Assembly (NCBI RefSeq): GCF_000384335.2
Contig: NZ_KQ031382.1
Span: forward strand, 2,429,545-2,493,544
Direction: 5' to 3'
Length of the DNA stretch: 64,000 bases
Origin: Hyphomicrobium sp. 99
GTDB lineage: Bacteria > Pseudomonadota > Alphaproteobacteria > Rhizobiales > Hyphomicrobiaceae
Shown here: positions 63,303 through 64,000 of the stretch, in pieces
Numbering within the stretch: position 1 is the stretch's first letter
Layout of the letters: each line of letters opens with the position of its first letter
Made by a program: the position numbers and the translations under genes
Notes under the pieces: generated by a model
What the model was told of the DNA's origin: nothing
Database searches by the model: none
Seen by the model: only the letters and a program-made list of their open reading frames with translations

Positions 63303-63991
63303 TTCACCTCTCCTACACCTTCGAGAGTCGTCGTCTCTTCAAGCGTCGGGGACTTCTTGTCCGTATTTGTGTACTCCGAAATCATCTTGGCGAAGTATCC
63401 CGGAATTTTATCCGACAGCGCTATTGTAAACGTCGCGCCTTCGAAACCGTTCATCTTCCCTTTCGCCGGATCGTCAACGAAAGGTGTCGCGGTCACCTTA
63501 TAACCCTCGACCGGCTGACCCTTGTAGACAATCGTTGCCGGAGCGATCGTCGCGCCCTTTCCGAGATACCTGCTGAACATGCCCTTGAGATAAGCACTGT
63601 CGCCGCCCGCCAGCATGCGGAAATGCGCGACGGCATTATCGAGGTAGATCACGAGCATCGGATTGCCGTCCATGTCGGTGATCCGCTGCGGCTCCCGGGC
63701 TCTGTCCCCAGAGTACATTTTTACCAGCACATTCTTCTTCCCCGGCGCGCCATCGCTCTCGACCTTCACGATGATGTCATCGGTGAAGCCCTCCCCGAGC
63801 GCCTTCGGATCGGAAGGCTTGCGCTCGAATTTGTAGACAAGGTCCGTTCCAGGGGTGACCGCTGCGATATGCGGCCGCTCGAAGAGGACCTCCGTCGGCT
63901 TCGGTATATCCGCCGCGACGGCGCCGACGGCACCCAGGCAAACAACTGCGAACGCAGCAAGGCTGGCTCTGCGGAAGGAAATTTGGGGCAT
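63299..63991 (-). CDS. Secreted protein of unknown function, xox-linked
   Basis: This 230-residue exported protein has a signal peptide (residues 1-27, ending GAVAADIPKP) and a mature part predicted to be mostly beta (PGTDLVYKFERKP, DDIIVKVESDG, KKNVLVKMYSGD, NPMLVIYLDNAVAHF). It continues with AGGDSAYLKGMFSRYLGKG and VEGYKVTATPFVDDP and contains no cysteine, so it is not a SoxYZ-like carrier. It may be a periplasmic binding or structural component. The gene is translationally coupled to the small secreted protein downstream. The start lies nine bases from the window edge, so its upstream neighbours are unknown. Confidence 0.72.
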   Translation of the reverse strand: MPQISFRRASLAAFAVVCLGAVGAVAADIPKPTEVLFERPHIAAVTPGTDLVYKFERKPSDPKALGEGFTDDIIVKVESDGAPGKKNVLVKMYSGDRAREPQRITDMDGNPMLVIYLDNAVAHFRMLAGGDSAYLKGMFSRYLGKGATIAPATIVYKGQPVEGYKVTATPFVDDPAKGKMNGFEGATFTIALSDKIPGYFAKMISEYTNTDKKSPTLEETTTLEGVGEVK

Positions 63992-64000
63992 ATGGGGCGA

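Overview
The window looks like chromosomal DNA of a methylotrophic alphaproteobacterium of the order Hyphomicrobiales, most likely Hyphomicrobium or a close relative. The evidence is a lanthanide-type methanol dehydrogenase cluster (xoxF, xoxG, xoxJ plus quinoprotein-associated proteins), a malyl-CoA lyase-type enzyme, malonyl-CoA decarboxylase, IalB-like and alphaproteobacterial porin-like proteins, OpgGH glucan synthesis and uniformly GC-rich, densely packed genes. No tRNA, rRNA, CRISPR array, phage, insertion sequence or integrase was recognised. The genus is an inference from gene content.

Layout. 1-5.9 kb: the start of an outer-membrane beta-barrel gene that leaves the window, a YidB-like protein, AidB, malyl-CoA lyase, HspQ and an IalB-like secreted protein. 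6.1-9.6 kb: a periplasmic solute-binding protein translationally coupled to an acyl-CoA synthetase, then a palindromic repeat. 9.6-18 kb: repair block sdhE-mfd facing recG, then a SPOR/TPR protein and a DUF502 membrane protein. 18-23.6 kb: glmU-glmS for UDP-GlcNAc supply, a membrane-anchored unknown and a zinc metallopeptidase. 23.7-28.6 kb: malonyl-CoA decarboxylase, a possible papain-fold protein, a 28-residue membrane peptide, and ycjX-ycjF. 28.6-32.2 kb: opgG-opgH. 32.2-36 kb: a long AT-richer spacer and two tandem paralogous porins. 36-41.7 kb: an orphan CoxE-type VWA protein, a lipoprotein, a small membrane protein, a CelD-like acetyltransferase, and an Hpt-ferredoxin-ferredoxin reductase group. 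42-49.1 kb: a 917-residue membrane coiled-coil protein, dipeptide epimerase, MFS transporter, an unknown alpha-helical protein and a FadL-type channel. 49.2-54.4 kb: a probable tkt-pgk-ccdA-thiD operon. 54.5-56.4 kb: a Kef-type antiporter. 56.6-64 kb: the xox cluster.

How the genes fit together. XoxF oxidises methanol in the periplasm and passes electrons to XoxG. XoxJ, the rhodanese-like CXXCW protein and the metallo-beta-lactamase-fold protein are the accessory set that usually travels with PQQ enzymes. Malyl-CoA lyase fits serine-cycle or ethylmalonyl-CoA assimilation, and transketolase and phosphoglycerate kinase feed central sugar phosphates. CcdA fits c-type cytochrome maturation. Much of the rest is envelope biology: porins, periplasmic glucans, amino-sugar synthesis, peptidoglycan-peptide recycling and SPOR proteins.

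The least explained items are the two secreted proteins at 62928-63991 beside the xox cluster, the unusually long tethered cytochrome XoxG, the large coiled-coil membrane protein at 42047-44800, and two very short reading frames with strong ribosome binding sites (6128-6172 and 25930-26016). I did not find a convincing wholly new multi-gene system.
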